64,000 bases of DNA from DATDAH01 sp963823495 (GTDB lineage Bacteria > Actinomycetota > Acidimicrobiia > Acidimicrobiales > DATDAH01): the NCBI GenBank assembly GCA_963823495.1, contig CAWGLV010000001.1, forward strand, positions 2,852,001 through 2,916,000, written 5' to 3'. A program made the position numbers and the translations under genes. Shown piece after piece: positions 9,272 to 18,504 of this stretch. The first letter of the stretch is position 1, and the number at the start of each line of letters is the position of its first letter. The notes beneath the pieces were generated by a model. The model was not told where the DNA came from. It did no database searches and was given only the letters and a program-made list of their open reading frames with translations.

Positions 9272-9466
9272 TCAGCCGCCGGAGACGGCACCGCCGACGC
9301 TGTCGAACTTGTCCGAAGCGTTCTTACCCAGGATGGTCACGGCCGCGATGCAGACCACCGCGATCAGGGCCACCAGAAGGGCGTACTCCACCAGCGAAGC
9401 GCCACGCTCCGAGTCGCCGAAGCGAGCCCGCAGCCAGGTGGCGAGGAAGTCGTAGGACACCATCAT
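9272..9466 (-). CDS. Flp/TadE-type IVb pilin, copy 1
   Basis: A 64-residue pilin. The prepilin-peptidase motif is G-ASLVEY (glycine, four residues, Glu-Tyr), followed by a ~20-residue hydrophobic helix and a short polar tail. Flp pilins are assembled by the Tad secretion system into adhesive pili. No tad assembly genes are in this window, so they must lie elsewhere if the pilus is made. A good Shine-Dalgarno (GGAG) lies eight bases before the ATG. Confidence 0.93.
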   Translation of the reverse strand: MMVSYDFLATWLRARFGDSERGASLVEYALLVALIAVVCIAAVTILGKNASDKFDSVGGAVSGG

Positions 9467-9597
9467 GTTGGTTTCTCCGTTTGGGAATCGGCCCTTTCCC
9501 CTTGCGGGCGAGTGGGCCGGGTTTTGTTGTCACCAGGACCATCGGCAGGTGGGGCGGGCGACCTGATGGGCAATTCGGCCCATACCCCGGGACGCGA

Positions 9598-9627
9598 GAG
9601 AGGGGCGGGCCGGAGCCCGCCCCTCTC
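9598..9627. terminator. Hairpin downstream of Flp pilin gene 2
   Basis: A 13-bp perfect stem (9598-9610 with 9615-9627, loop CGGA), extendable by one A-T pair. It lies 22 bases past the stop of pilin copy 2 (minus strand) and matches the hairpin after copy 1 in core sequence, so each pilin gene appears to be its own short transcription unit. Confidence 0.7.
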
Positions 9628-9649
9628 TTCAGTTGTCCGTGGAGACGGA

Positions 9650-9844
9650 TCAGCCGCCGGAGACGGCACCGCCGACGCTGTCGAACTTGTCCGAAGCGTT
9701 CTTACCCAGGATGGTCACGGCCGCGATGCAGACCACCGCGATCAGGGCCACCAGAAGGGCGTACTCCACCAGCGAAGCGCCACGCTCCGAGTCGCCGAAG
9801 CGAGCCCGCAGCCAGGTGGCGAGGAAGTCGTAGGACACCATCAT
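9650..9844 (-). CDS. Flp/TadE-type IVb pilin, copy 2
   Basis: Identical to copy 1 in protein and in every base of the coding region. It has its own ribosome site and hairpin. The upstream sequence differs from that of copy 1 (the identity ends at 9858), so the two copies could be expressed from different promoters although they make the same pilin. Confidence 0.93.
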   Translation of the reverse strand: MMVSYDFLATWLRARFGDSERGASLVEYALLVALIAVVCIAAVTILGKNASDKFDSVGGAVSGG

Positions 9845-9962
9845 GTTGGTTTCTCCGTGTAGGGATCTGCCCAGCGCCACCTGTTCGCGCCGCCGGACGT
9901 GATTGTCAGAATCCCTATCGGCGGCAGCCGGACCGCCCTTGATGGGTCGTTCGGCCCACTGC

Positions 9963-10424
9963 CTACTCTTCGGCCTCCAGCGCCGATCGGCGCTCCATCC
10001 AACCGACCACCATGTCCTTGAAGTGGTTCGGGTTGTAGATGTCCTCCTCATAGGACCACCGGTGGTCCCCCGCGTACTTGAGGAGGGTGAAGTTGTAGGC
10101 CTGGTGGAGGCTGCCGTCACCCGGATCGATCATCCGGTTCCAGACCTGGCAGACCACCCAGCCCCGCTCCTCGTCGATCAGGTACCACTCGATCGGGAAG
10201 AACTGCATGTCGCAGTTCACGGGCTGGGCCATCGTCGTGGTGATCCACTGCCGGATCGCCTCCCGACCGCCGAGCGTGCCGTACAGGTGCTCGACGTAGG
10301 TGGCGTCCTCGGTGAACAGATCGGCCCACGGGTTCCAGTCCCCGCTCGTGCCCGCCGCCAGAGCGACCCGCTGGTAGTGGGCGAACGCCTCCTCCAGCTC
10401 CTCTCGGCTCCAGCGCCCCATCAT
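9963..10424 (-). CDS. SnoaL/NTF2-like protein of the mutase operon
   Basis: A 153-residue protein with the NTF2-like cone fold pattern: N-terminal helices, WADLFTEDATYVEHLYG, then strands ending DIYNPNHF. SnoaL-like proteins are isomerases, dehydratases or ligand binders. Its ATG overlaps the stop of the cobalamin-binding subunit gene, so it is translationally coupled to the acyl-CoA mutase genes and may act on the same carbon skeleton; the reaction is unknown. Confidence 0.8.
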   Translation of the reverse strand: MMGRWSREELEEAFAHYQRVALAAGTSGDWNPWADLFTEDATYVEHLYGTLGGREAIRQWITTTMAQPVNCDMQFFPIEWYLIDEERGWVVCQVWNRMIDPGDGSLHQAYNFTLLKYAGDHRWSYEEDIYNPNHFKDMVVGWMERRSALEAEE

Positions 10425-10846
10425 TCCCCTCCGGTGTGGTCCAGGGCCGCCGCTATCGCCGCGATCACCTCGGTCTCGGATGTGCCCGGGGTCAGCACCA
10501 CCGCCACCCCGGCCTCGGTCAGCAGATCGACGTCCTCATCGGGGATGATGCCACCGACGACCACCGGGGCCTCGACACCCGCGGCCCGGGCGGCCTCGAC
10601 CATGCGGGGGGCCAAGGTGAGGTGACCGCCGTTGTGCATGCTGATCCCGATGAGGTCGGCGTCCTCCTGTTGGGCCGCCGCCACCACCGTCTCGGTGCTC
10701 TGACGGAGCCCGAGGTAGATCACCTCGGCACCGGCGTCGCGCAACATGCGGGCCACCACCTTGAGACCCCGGTCGTGGCCGTCCAGGCCGAGCTTGGCCA
10801 GCACGATGCGGACCGGGCCCCCGTGGGGAGCCCGCAGCGAGCTCAT
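10421..10846 (-). CDS. Cobalamin-binding small subunit of an acyl-CoA mutase (IcmB-type)
   Basis: A 141-residue B12-binding domain with the base-off/His-on fingerprint: LDGHDRG carries the cobalt-ligating histidine, SMHNGG contacts the nucleotide tail and VGGIIP closes it. The length matches the separate small subunit of isobutyryl-CoA or 2-hydroxyisobutyryl-CoA mutase, while bacterial methylmalonyl-CoA mutase usually has this domain fused. The start overlaps the stop of the large subunit gene (ATGA). Confidence 0.9.
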   Translation of the reverse strand: MSSLRAPHGGPVRIVLAKLGLDGHDRGLKVVARMLRDAGAEVIYLGLRQSTETVVAAAQQEDADLIGISMHNGGHLTLAPRMVEAARAAGVEAPVVVGGIIPDEDVDLLTEAGVAVVLTPGTSETEVIAAIAAALDHTGGE

Positions 10847-12433
10847 ATCGCCGCCCGCTCCGTGTAGGTCCCGAACTCCTCTTCGAGCGCCCGGACGATC
10901 TCACCCTCGGTGGCCCGGGCCCGGACCGCGGCGATGACCGGGGGCATCAGGTTCACCGTCGGCTCCGCAGCCTCGGCGGCGACCTCGGCCAGGGCCCGGT
11001 CGACCGCGCCCTGGTCCCGGTCCCGGCGGGTGGCCTCGAGGCGGGCCACCTGGGCCGCCTCGACGTCGGCACTGATGCGCAGCAGGTTCGCCGACCCCTC
11101 GTTGCCGTCGGTGAACCGGTTGACCCCCACCACCACCCGTTCACCCGAGTTCACCGCGCGCTCGTAGCGGTAGGACGAATCGGCGATCTGGTCCACGATC
11201 CACCCGTTGTCGATGCCGGCCAGCACCCCCTCGAGCATCGACCCACCGCCGAGGTCGTCGAGGTGGGCGAAGACCGCCTCCGCTCGCCGCTCCATCTCGT
11301 CGGTCATCCACTCCACGAAGGCCGAGCCCCCGAGGGGGTCCACCGTCACGGTCACACCGATCTCGTGGGCGATCACCTGCTGGGTCCGCAACGCGATCCG
11401 GGCCGCGTCCTCCGACGGGAGGGCCAGCGCCTCGTCGAAGGAGTCCGTGTGCAGGCTCTGGGTGCCGCCCAGGACCGCGGACAGCGCCTGGATCGCCACC
11501 CGGGCGATGTTGACCTCGGGCTGCTGGGCGGTGAGGGAGACGCCCGCGGTCTGGGTGTGGAACCGGAGGCGCAACGAACGCTCGTCGGTGGCCCCGTAGC
11601 GGTCACGGAGCCAGCGGGCCCAGATCCGCCGGGCCGCCCGGAACTTGCCGATCTCCTCGAAGAAGTCGAGGTGGGCGTTGAAGAAGAAGGACAGTCGCGG
11701 GGCGAAGTCGTCCACGGCGAGCCCGGCGGCCACCGCGGCCTCCACGTAGGCGAATCCGTTGGCCAGGGTGAAGGCCAGCTCCTGGTCCGCGGTCGAACCC
11801 GCTTCCCGGATGTGGTAGCCGGAGATCGACACGGGATGGAAACGAGGCATCTCCGCGGTGGTGAAGCGGATCAGATCGGTGACCAGGCGCAGCGACGGTC
11901 GAGGAGGGAAGAGGTACTCCTTCTGGGCCTGGTACTCCTTGAGGATGTCGTTCTGGATCGTGCCCGACAGGGCCGAGCGATCGGTCCCCTGGTCCTCGGC
12001 CACCGCCACGTACATGCCCATGAGGATCGCGGCGGGGCCGTTGATGGTCATCGAGGTGGAGACCGCGCTCGAGGTCGATGTCGGCGAAGAGGGTCGCCAT
12101 GTCCTCGAGGGTGTCGATCGCCACCCCGGCCTTGCCGACCTCGCCGAGGGCCCACGGGTCATCGGAGTCCCGGCCCATGAGCGTCGGCATGTCGAAGGCC
12201 GTCGACAGGCCGGTGCCGCCCGATTCGAGCAGCTGGCGGAAGCGCTGGTTGGTGTCGGCCGCCGAGCCGAACCCGGCGAACATCCGCATGGTCCAGGGCC
12301 GGTCGCGGTACATCGAGGCATGGGGCCCGCGCGTGTAGGGGAACTCGCCCGGCCCCGGGCCCTCGCCGTACAGCGGGTCGATCGGGATGCCCGAGAGCGA
12401 CTCGACCCGGTCCGTCACCCCGTCATCGGTCAC
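10843..12433 (-). CDS. Acyl-CoA mutase large subunit, isobutyryl-CoA mutase-type, one-base frameshift
   Basis: A TIM-barrel mutase subunit that reads as 529 residues once one extra base near 12067 is ignored: the frame changes between LFADIDLE and VSTSMTING, a junction conserved in the family. Substrate-site residues are telling. Where methylmalonyl-CoA mutase has Tyr89 and Arg207, this protein has Phe52 (RMFAGFG) and Gln170 (EYQAQKEY); their spacing of 118 residues is the same as in the Phe80/Gln198 pair of IcmA. The Arg that binds the carboxylate is thus absent, which argues for isobutyryl/n-butyryl-CoA or a similar uncharged substrate. If the frameshift is real the enzyme is dead. Confidence 0.85.
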
Positions 12434-12452
12434 CGTGCCAGTATTCCCCGCC

Positions 12453-13157
12453 GTGGAGAAGCTCGTGTATCTCGTGTGGGACCGACCCAGCGTCGACGGC
12501 GCGGCGCTGGGCTCCCGCTTCCTCGAAGACCTGGCTCCCCGCCTGCTGGCCCTCGGTCCCCATCAGCTCACGATGCACCTCGACGACGACGAGGCGCCGA
12601 TCCCCGGACCCGCGCCGGCGCCGGGCCACGAGCTCCCGGTTCGGGCCGCGGTGTCCCTCTTCGTGGATGCCCACGATCGCCGCGCCCCCTACGAGGAGGT
12701 CCTGGCCGCTGTCGGCGTCCGACGGGCCGGTTACCTCGTGAGCGAAGCCGTCTGGTCCGAGTACGGCGACAACGGCCGCCGCCGTCCCCGCGACTGGCCC
12801 GACGGCGAGCGTTCACCCGGGATCAGCACCTTCTCCCTGGTGCACCGCAACCCGGCCTTCGACGAGCGGACGTTCCGGGAGTTCTGGCACGGTCACCAGT
12901 CCCCGATGTCCGAGGCCGTCCAGCCCCGCTGGCGCTATGTCCGCAACACGGTCGTGCACCCGGTGACCGCCGGCGCCCCGCCCGTCGACGGCATCGTCCA
13001 CGAGGCGTGGCCGTCGATCGAACTGGTCGAGGACACGGTCGCGTTCCACGAGGGCGATCCCGAGAACATCACCGTGATGCTCGACAGCGTCATGGCGGTC
13101 TTCGACCTCGCCCGCCTGCGCTCCTTCGCCCTCAGCGAGTACATCCTGAAGAGCTGA
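12453..13157 (+). CDS. EthD-like dimeric alpha/beta-barrel protein
   Basis: About 234 residues with two ferredoxin-like halves; the second contains the NPAFDERTFREFWHGHQSP segment seen in EthD-domain proteins. EthD proteins are small partners or enzymes in aromatic or ether degradation; the function here is unknown. The GTG at 12453 is chosen because longer frames overlap the divergent mutase gene, leaving 19 bases between them for both promoters. Confidence 0.72.
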   Translation: MEKLVYLVWDRPSVDGAALGSRFLEDLAPRLLALGPHQLTMHLDDDEAPIPGPAPAPGHELPVRAAVSLFVDAHDRRAPYEEVLAAVGVRRAGYLVSEAVWSEYGDNGRRRPRDWPDGERSPGISTFSLVHRNPAFDERTFREFWHGHQSPMSEAVQPRWRYVRNTVVHPVTAGAPPVDGIVHEAWPSIELVEDTVAFHEGDPENITVMLDSVMAVFDLARLRSFALSEYILKS

Positions 13158-13173
13158 CCCCCCCCCGCCGAGG

Positions 13174-15450
13174 TCACTGTTGGCGGAGGGCGTCCTCGGC
13201 TTCGGTCTCGGGGTCGAACCAGGGCTCGCCGTCGACCTCGACGGTCACCCGCTCGAGGGTCCCGGTGAACGGGAACGGTGACCGGTAGTCCTTGCTGGGC
13301 GGCTCGCCCTCGGCCCGCCCGCAGGTCAGGCCGTTGCCCGTGATCGAGAACCGGTTGAACGTGAGGTGCGGGATGGTGCCGTGGCCCCGCTGCTCGCCGT
13401 CGATCCAGATCGTGCCCTCACCCGCGTGGTCCGCGGTCCGGTGGAAGCGGAACTCGAGCCGGTGGGACCCCGGCGCCAGGATCGCGGGGGCCTCGATCCG
13501 GGCCTGGTGGAGGCCGCTGTTGTTGTGCACGTACACCAGTCGGCCCCGCAGCAGGTGGAACGTCCAGCCGCCGAAGATCGACCCCTGGGCCAGAAGGACC
13601 CCCTCGACCCGGTCGACGTCGGCCGGCACGTCGATCTCGGCCACGATGCGGTGGTCCCGGTTCCGAGTGTTCACCGCCGTCGGCTCCGGGACCATCGAGG
13701 TACCGGGCCAGTAGACGTACCGCGACCGGGGCGGAACCCCCTCGGGTCGCCCGAGGACGAACTCCGAGAAGGGGCGGTTGTCGACCGGCAGGACGTGGTG
13801 GCGCTCGGCCTCCTCCCACCAGCGGGCCACCAGGTCCTCGACCACCTCCGGGCGCTCGTCGGCCAGGTCGTGGGTCTCGGACGGGTCCGCCTCGAGGTCG
13901 TACAGCTCCCACTGGTCATCCTCCAGAGGGGGGCGGTCGACCTGGATCGGGTGGTAGACGACGGCCTTCCACTTCTCGTGGCGGATGGCCCGGCAACCGA
14001 ACATCTCGTAGTACTGGGTGGTGCGAGGGTCCGGGGCGGTCGGGTCATCGAGGGACTCGGCGAAGCTCGCCCCCTCCAGCGGTCGCTGCTCGATGCCGGC
14101 GATGACCCCCGGCGGTTCGATGCCCAGCAGGTCGAGAAGGGTGGGAGCGACATCGATCGCGTGCACGTACTGGTGACGGACCTGACCGCGGGCGTCGAGG
14201 CCCGCAAGCCAGTGCACGATCATCGGGTCGGCGACCCCACCCTCGTGCACCTCGCGCTTCCAGCGGCGGAACGGGGTGTTGCCGGCCACCGTCCAGCCCC
14301 ACGGGTAGTTGTTGTGGATGTCGGGGCCACCGATCTCGTCGATGCGCTCGACGCCCTCCTCGACCGTCCTCGGCAGGGCGTTCCAGGCCCGGGCGTCGTT
14401 GAGGGAGCCGACCGGACCGCCCTCGGAGCTGGCCCCGTTGTCGGAGAGGACGACGATGATCGTGTTGTCGAGGTCCCCGGTCTCCTCCAGAGCGTCCAGG
14501 ACCCGCCCCACCTGGTGGTCGGCGTGGGACAGGAACGCCGCGAACGCCTCCATGTACCGGGCGTACAGCCGGCGCTCGTCGCTGCTCAGCTGCTCCCAGG
14601 CCGGTACCCAGTCAGGGCGCGGCGAGAGCACGGTGTGCTCCGGGATGAGGCCCATCGCCTTCTGGCGGACCACCGTCGCCTCCCGCCAGCGGTCCCACCC
14701 CTCGTCGAAGCGGCCCCGGTAGCGCTCGATCCACTCCGGCGGGGACTGGTGGGGCGAATGGCACGCGCCAGGACAGAAGTAGGCGAAGAACGGCTTCTCC
14801 GGATCGGCCGAGCGCAGGTCGTGGAGGTAGGCGATGGCGTGATCGGCCAGGTCCTCGGTGAGGTGGTAACCCTCCTCGTAGGTGCGGGGCTGCTGGGTGA
14901 GGTGGTTGTCCGACACCAGGGCCGGGCCGAACTGATGGGTCTCGCCCTCGAAGAAGCCGTAGAAGCGCTCGAAGCCCCGCGCCAGCGGCCAACGGGCCCG
15001 GGACGCGCCCTCGTGCAGTTCGTCCTCGGGCGTGAGGTGCCACTTGCCGATGGCCCAGGCCGCGTAGCCCTCCGGGACCAGGGCGGCGGGCAACATCCCG
15101 CACGACGGCGGGATGCGGGCGTCATAGCCCGGGAACCCGGTGGCCAGCTCCACGATGCGCCCCATCCCCACCGAGTGGTGGTTCCGCCCGGTCAGCAGGC
15201 AGGCCCGGGTGGGTGAGCAGAGGGCGGTGGTGTGGAAGTTGGCGTACCGCACGCCCCCGGCGGCGAGACGGTCGAAGGTCGGCGTGTCGAGGTCCGACCC
15301 GAAGCAGCCCAGCTGGGCGTACCCCACGTCGTCCAGGACGACGAGCAGCACGTTGGGCGCCCCCTCCGGTGCCCGCACGGGCTCGGGCCACCACGGCGTC
15401 GCCTCGTGGTGGTACCGCCCGATGGTCCCCTCGAACTCCCCCGGTTCCAT
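13174..15450 (-). CDS. Type I sulfatase (arylsulfatase family)
   Basis: A 758-residue sulfatase. Metal-binding DD is at about 40-41, the formylglycine motif CSPTR begins near Cys78, and the downstream GKWHL and LSDNGAS blocks complete the active site. The cysteine must be converted to formylglycine by a maturase (FGE), not in this window. The ~200-residue C-terminal extension looks like a beta-rich domain. No signal peptide is seen, so a cytosolic enzyme or an unusual export route is possible. Sulfate ester of an aryl or steroid compound is a likely substrate. Confidence 0.93.
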   Translation of the reverse strand: MEPGEFEGTIGRYHHEATPWWPEPVRAPEGAPNVLLVVLDDVGYAQLGCFGSDLDTPTFDRLAAGGVRYANFHTTALCSPTRACLLTGRNHHSVGMGRIVELATGFPGYDARIPPSCGMLPAALVPEGYAAWAIGKWHLTPEDELHEGASRARWPLARGFERFYGFFEGETHQFGPALVSDNHLTQQPRTYEEGYHLTEDLADHAIAYLHDLRSADPEKPFFAYFCPGACHSPHQSPPEWIERYRGRFDEGWDRWREATVVRQKAMGLIPEHTVLSPRPDWVPAWEQLSSDERRLYARYMEAFAAFLSHADHQVGRVLDALEETGDLDNTIIVVLSDNGASSEGGPVGSLNDARAWNALPRTVEEGVERIDEIGGPDIHNNYPWGWTVAGNTPFRRWKREVHEGGVADPMIVHWLAGLDARGQVRHQYVHAIDVAPTLLDLLGIEPPGVIAGIEQRPLEGASFAESLDDPTAPDPRTTQYYEMFGCRAIRHEKWKAVVYHPIQVDRPPLEDDQWELYDLEADPSETHDLADERPEVVEDLVARWWEEAERHHVLPVDNRPFSEFVLGRPEGVPPRSRYVYWPGTSMVPEPTAVNTRNRDHRIVAEIDVPADVDRVEGVLLAQGSIFGGWTFHLLRGRLVYVHNNSGLHQARIEAPAILAPGSHRLEFRFHRTADHAGEGTIWIDGEQRGHGTIPHLTFNRFSITGNGLTCGRAEGEPPSKDYRSPFPFTGTLERVTVEVDGEPWFDPETEAEDALRQQ

Positions 15451-15510
15451 GCCGGGATCCTGTCACGCCTTCATCTGCACCAAGGCGAGACCGACAGGAC
15501 TGCGGTGCGG

Positions 15511-16264
15511 ATGCTCCGGATCGTCGCATTGCTGGTGCGCCGAGGAGACCTCGGCATTCTGGTGGGCGTACTTCTCGGCGTAGCCGCCGTCGTCGTCGCG
15601 ATGCTCATCACCTCCGACGGGCGCCTCGCGGTGCTCCTCGGGGTGGTCATCGTCGCTTGGTCCCTGGTCAGCCAGGCGCAGTCCGTCGCCATAGCCATCC
15701 CGGTGTGTCCGGTCATCCCCCGAGGGTCGGCCATCACCACGCCGCGGCTCATCCTTCGGATGCCTGTCCGGGCCGATCGAGCGCGCCTTGCGGCCACCAT
15801 CGACGACGACGTCCGAACCACGAATGGTTGGCGGCCGACCGACGAGCGCGATGTCCTCGACATCTTCCGAATGGGTGGTCGGCTGGCCGGAGATGCGGGC
15901 CGCCTCGTGATCACCGACCTCGGCGGTGCCGTCATCGGTGAGATCTAGGTAGCCCCGGACGTTCGGGAGGTCTCGCAGCTGGGGTGGTGGCTTGCGCCGG
16001 CCGCCCGTGGCCGCGGGTTGGCCACTGAGGCAGTAGGTGCCGTGCTTCGTCACCTACATGCTTCCGGGATCGGCTTGGTAGAGGCAGGCACCGCGGCGGA
16101 CAACGGACCGACTCGACGGGTCCTCGAGAAGGTCGGCGCAACGGCTCGACCGAACCGTCCCGCACCATCTGCCCAATGGCCAGGTGGTCGAAGCCGTCTG
16201 GTATGCCCACCGGTCGGCGAGGCCGGCACCGACCGGCCCACCACCCGTCAATGCGGGACCTTGA
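15511..16264 (+). pseudogene. GNAT-type acetyltransferase remnant with a nonsense codon and a frameshift
   Basis: The N-terminus has two hydrophobic helices, followed by the start of a GNAT domain (TTPRLILRMP). An in-frame TAG at 15946-15948 interrupts it, after which the same frame continues with the acetyl-CoA loop region (ARGRGLATEAV) and RRVLEKVGA. Near 16145 the frame then shifts by one base into LDRTVPHHLPNGQVVEAVWYA, the usual end of this family. Two independent lesions make a decayed gene more likely than a single sequencing error. The extra membrane segments in front are unusual and could belong to another gene. Confidence 0.7.
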
Positions 16265-16410
16265 CGACCACAGGGAAGCACCGGTCCGAGCATCTGCAGT
16301 TGCGGCCGCCAGAGACCTCTCCTCTCACGCCGCGGGTCAGCCTTCGGAGAGGGTGGTGATCTACGGATACACCTCAAATTGTCACACCCCCTCATTAGAG
16401 TTTCGTACAA

Positions 16411-17694
16411 ATGTTCGCTCGATTCGCCTCCTTGCGCCGGGACCTCCGGAAGCTGTGCCGGGCCGTTGACCCGGATCGGCTGACCGGCGCCGAGGCCGCA
16501 CGCATCATCGAGGAGGCCGCCGGGATCGAGAAGCTGGCGGCAGGCGTGCGGCTGCGGGTAGCGAAGCGGATCGATGAGTCGGTCGCCGGGGCGGAGGGTG
16601 AGGACGGGCCGGGGAAGTGGCTGGCGAATAAGACGGGCCTGAGCCCGAAGGACGCGGCGAGGGACATCGAGACGTCCGAGAAGCTCGATGACCTCGACGC
16701 CACGGACGCGGCGCTGGCCAACGGGGACCTCTCCCCCACCCAGGCCCATGAGGTCTCGTCCGCTGCGGCAGCCGACCCGTCGGCAGAGCAGGGCCTGCTG
16801 GAGACGGCGAAGGACGCGTCCGTGCCCGAGCTCAAGCGCAAGGCCAAGAAGGTCCGGGCGGCGGCCTCGAACAACGAGGACAAGGCCAAGAACGCCCACG
16901 AGAACCGGGACCTGTACTCGGGCATCGACGAGGAGACGGGCGACGGGTGGTTCCACGGCAAGGGGCCGGCCGCCAAGGTCGCCCAGATGCTCGCCTTCCT
17001 CGAACCCTGGATCCATGCCGAGTTCGCCATTGCCCGGCGAGCGGGGCGGTACGAGCGGCGTGGTGCGTATGCCTTCGATGCCCTCCTGGCCGCCCTCGAC
17101 TTCGCCGCCGCCTGCCGCACCGGAAGCCGTGGCCGCGGCCCGGACGCAGCCGGAGGATCAGCCGGTGCCGGGCCGATGGGCGGGCCCGGCCCGGTCGGGC
17201 CACCCGCCAACATCCTCGTCCGGGCCGACCTCTCGGCCATCCTTCGGGGCCGGACCGTGCCGGGCGAGACCTGCGAGATCGACGGTCTCGGCCCGATCCC
17301 GGTCGACGCGCTCCGAGAGCTCCTCCCGCAGGCGGCCATCGACCTGATCCTCACCGACGGCGTCGACGTGTTCAACGTCACCCACTTCGGGCGGCGGGCC
17401 AACGCCCGCCAGCAGGTCGTGCTCGACTGGTTCGGCGGGGAGTGCTCCCGTCTCGGCTGCACCGCGACGCGGCACCTGCAGGTCGACCACCGCATCGACT
17501 GGTCGACGGTCAAGATCACCGAACTGCGGAACCTCGACTGGCTCTGTGGGGACGACCACCGACGGAAGACCCACGAGGACTGGGCCCTGGTCCATGGCCG
17601 AGGGAAGCGTCAGATGGTGCCACCCGACGATCCGGCGCACCCGAGGACCCGGGCCGGCCCACCGCGCGCTCCCTCCCGGGCCGAGGCCGCCTGA
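16411..17694 (+). CDS. DUF222 / 13E12-repeat HNH endonuclease
   Basis: A 427-residue protein with the DUF222 helical N-terminal region (residues ~20-200) and a C-terminal HNH motif: RLGCTATRHLQVDHRIDW followed by LCGDDHRRKTHED. This family is multi-copy in actinobacteria and has been linked to mobile repeats. The gene has a run of lysine/alanine-rich helices in the middle. Upstream bases 16265-16410 hold no other gene. Catalytic residues look intact. Confidence 0.9.
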   Translation: MFARFASLRRDLRKLCRAVDPDRLTGAEAARIIEEAAGIEKLAAGVRLRVAKRIDESVAGAEGEDGPGKWLANKTGLSPKDAARDIETSEKLDDLDATDAALANGDLSPTQAHEVSSAAAADPSAEQGLLETAKDASVPELKRKAKKVRAAASNNEDKAKNAHENRDLYSGIDEETGDGWFHGKGPAAKVAQMLAFLEPWIHAEFAIARRAGRYERRGAYAFDALLAALDFAAACRTGSRGRGPDAAGGSAGAGPMGGPGPVGPPANILVRADLSAILRGRTVPGETCEIDGLGPIPVDALRELLPQAAIDLILTDGVDVFNVTHFGRRANARQQVVLDWFGGECSRLGCTATRHLQVDHRIDWSTVKITELRNLDWLCGDDHRRKTHEDWALVHGRGKRQMVPPDDPAHPRTRAGPPRAPSRAEAA

Positions 17695-17756
17695 CCCGAC
17701 GCCGGCCGCGCCGCGGCTGGGCCAGCGGCGGCGCCCCTGCACTACGGTCCGGCGCC

Positions 17757-18416
17757 GTGACGGTCGAAACGGAACGCATCGGCGACGTGGCGGTCATCCG
17801 CCTCGATGACGGCAAGGCCAACGCCTTGGGCTTCGACCTGCTCGACGGCATCCTCGGCGCGCTCGATGACGCCGACGACGCCAAGGCGGTCTGCATCGTG
17901 GGTCGTCCGGGACGGTTCAGCGCCGGCTTCGACCTCGAGGTGATGCGGTCGGACCGGATCATCGAGCTCATGACGAAGGGCTCGGACCTGGCGCTGCGCC
18001 TGGTCGAGCACCCGACCCCGGTGGTGCTGGGCGTCACGGGCCACGCCCTGGCGATGGGGGCGGTGCTGCTGTTGACCGCCGACTGGCGGGTCGGGGCCGA
18101 GGGGGACTTCAAGCTCGGGCTGAACGAGGTCCGCATCGGCCTCTTCGTCCCCGGGTTCGCGGTGGACCTGGCCGACTACCGCCTCTCTCGTCGCCATCTG
18201 ACCGAGGCGGTGCAACTCGCCGAGGTGTACGACCCCCAGGGTGCGTTGGCCGCCGGGTTCCTCGACGAGGTCGTGGACCGGGACGCCGTCGAGTCACGAG
18301 CCATCGAGCGGGCCACCGCCTGGGCGGCCGAGCTCGACCCGGGAGCATTCGCCCGGACCCGCCAGATCGCCCGCGGCCCCCTCCTGGACAAGCTGCGAGC
18401 CTCGCTGCAGCCCTGA
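17757..18416 (+). CDS. Crotonase-fold enoyl-CoA hydratase/isomerase
   Basis: A 219-residue crotonase-fold protein with the first oxyanion loop GRFSAGFDL, the second in GHALAMGAVLL, and the NEVRIGLFVPGF segment that carries a candidate catalytic glutamate. It is shorter than the ~255-residue enoyl-CoA hydratases because the C-terminal helices are reduced. GTG at 17757 is the likely start. Hydration, isomerisation or another CoA reaction is possible. Confidence 0.88.
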   Translation: MTVETERIGDVAVIRLDDGKANALGFDLLDGILGALDDADDAKAVCIVGRPGRFSAGFDLEVMRSDRIIELMTKGSDLALRLVEHPTPVVLGVTGHALAMGAVLLLTADWRVGAEGDFKLGLNEVRIGLFVPGFAVDLADYRLSRRHLTEAVQLAEVYDPQGALAAGFLDEVVDRDAVESRAIERATAWAAELDPGAFARTRQIARGPLLDKLRASLQP

Positions 18417-18504
18417 GGCGGCCCCGGCCTGGGCGAGCGGCCCGTACGACCCCCGAGCCACCGCAGCCCGGTCCACTACGGTCGCGCCGAGACCAGGAGG
18501 GGCC

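Larger units (their letters stand above)
9252..9858. repeat. Tandem duplication of a 229-bp pilin unit
   Basis: Bases 9252-9480 and 9630-9858 are identical, an offset of 378 bases. Each copy holds a whole Flp pilin gene, its ribosome site (GGAGAAACC) and the start of its 3' region. The similar but not identical terminator hairpins lie just outside the perfect match, so the duplicated unit was larger and its flanks have diverged. Identity including silent sites suggests a recent duplication or gene conversion. Confidence 0.93.

Noticed and set aside
9252..9858. CRISPR or insertion sequence
   Set aside because: The repeat is a duplicated pilin gene; there are no spacers, transposase or terminal inverted repeats.
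16054..17016. Long minus-strand frame opposite the HNH nuclease
   Set aside because: Composition is that of a complement of a coding region (Leu/Val/Gly/Arg alternation) and it overlaps a recognisable nuclease.
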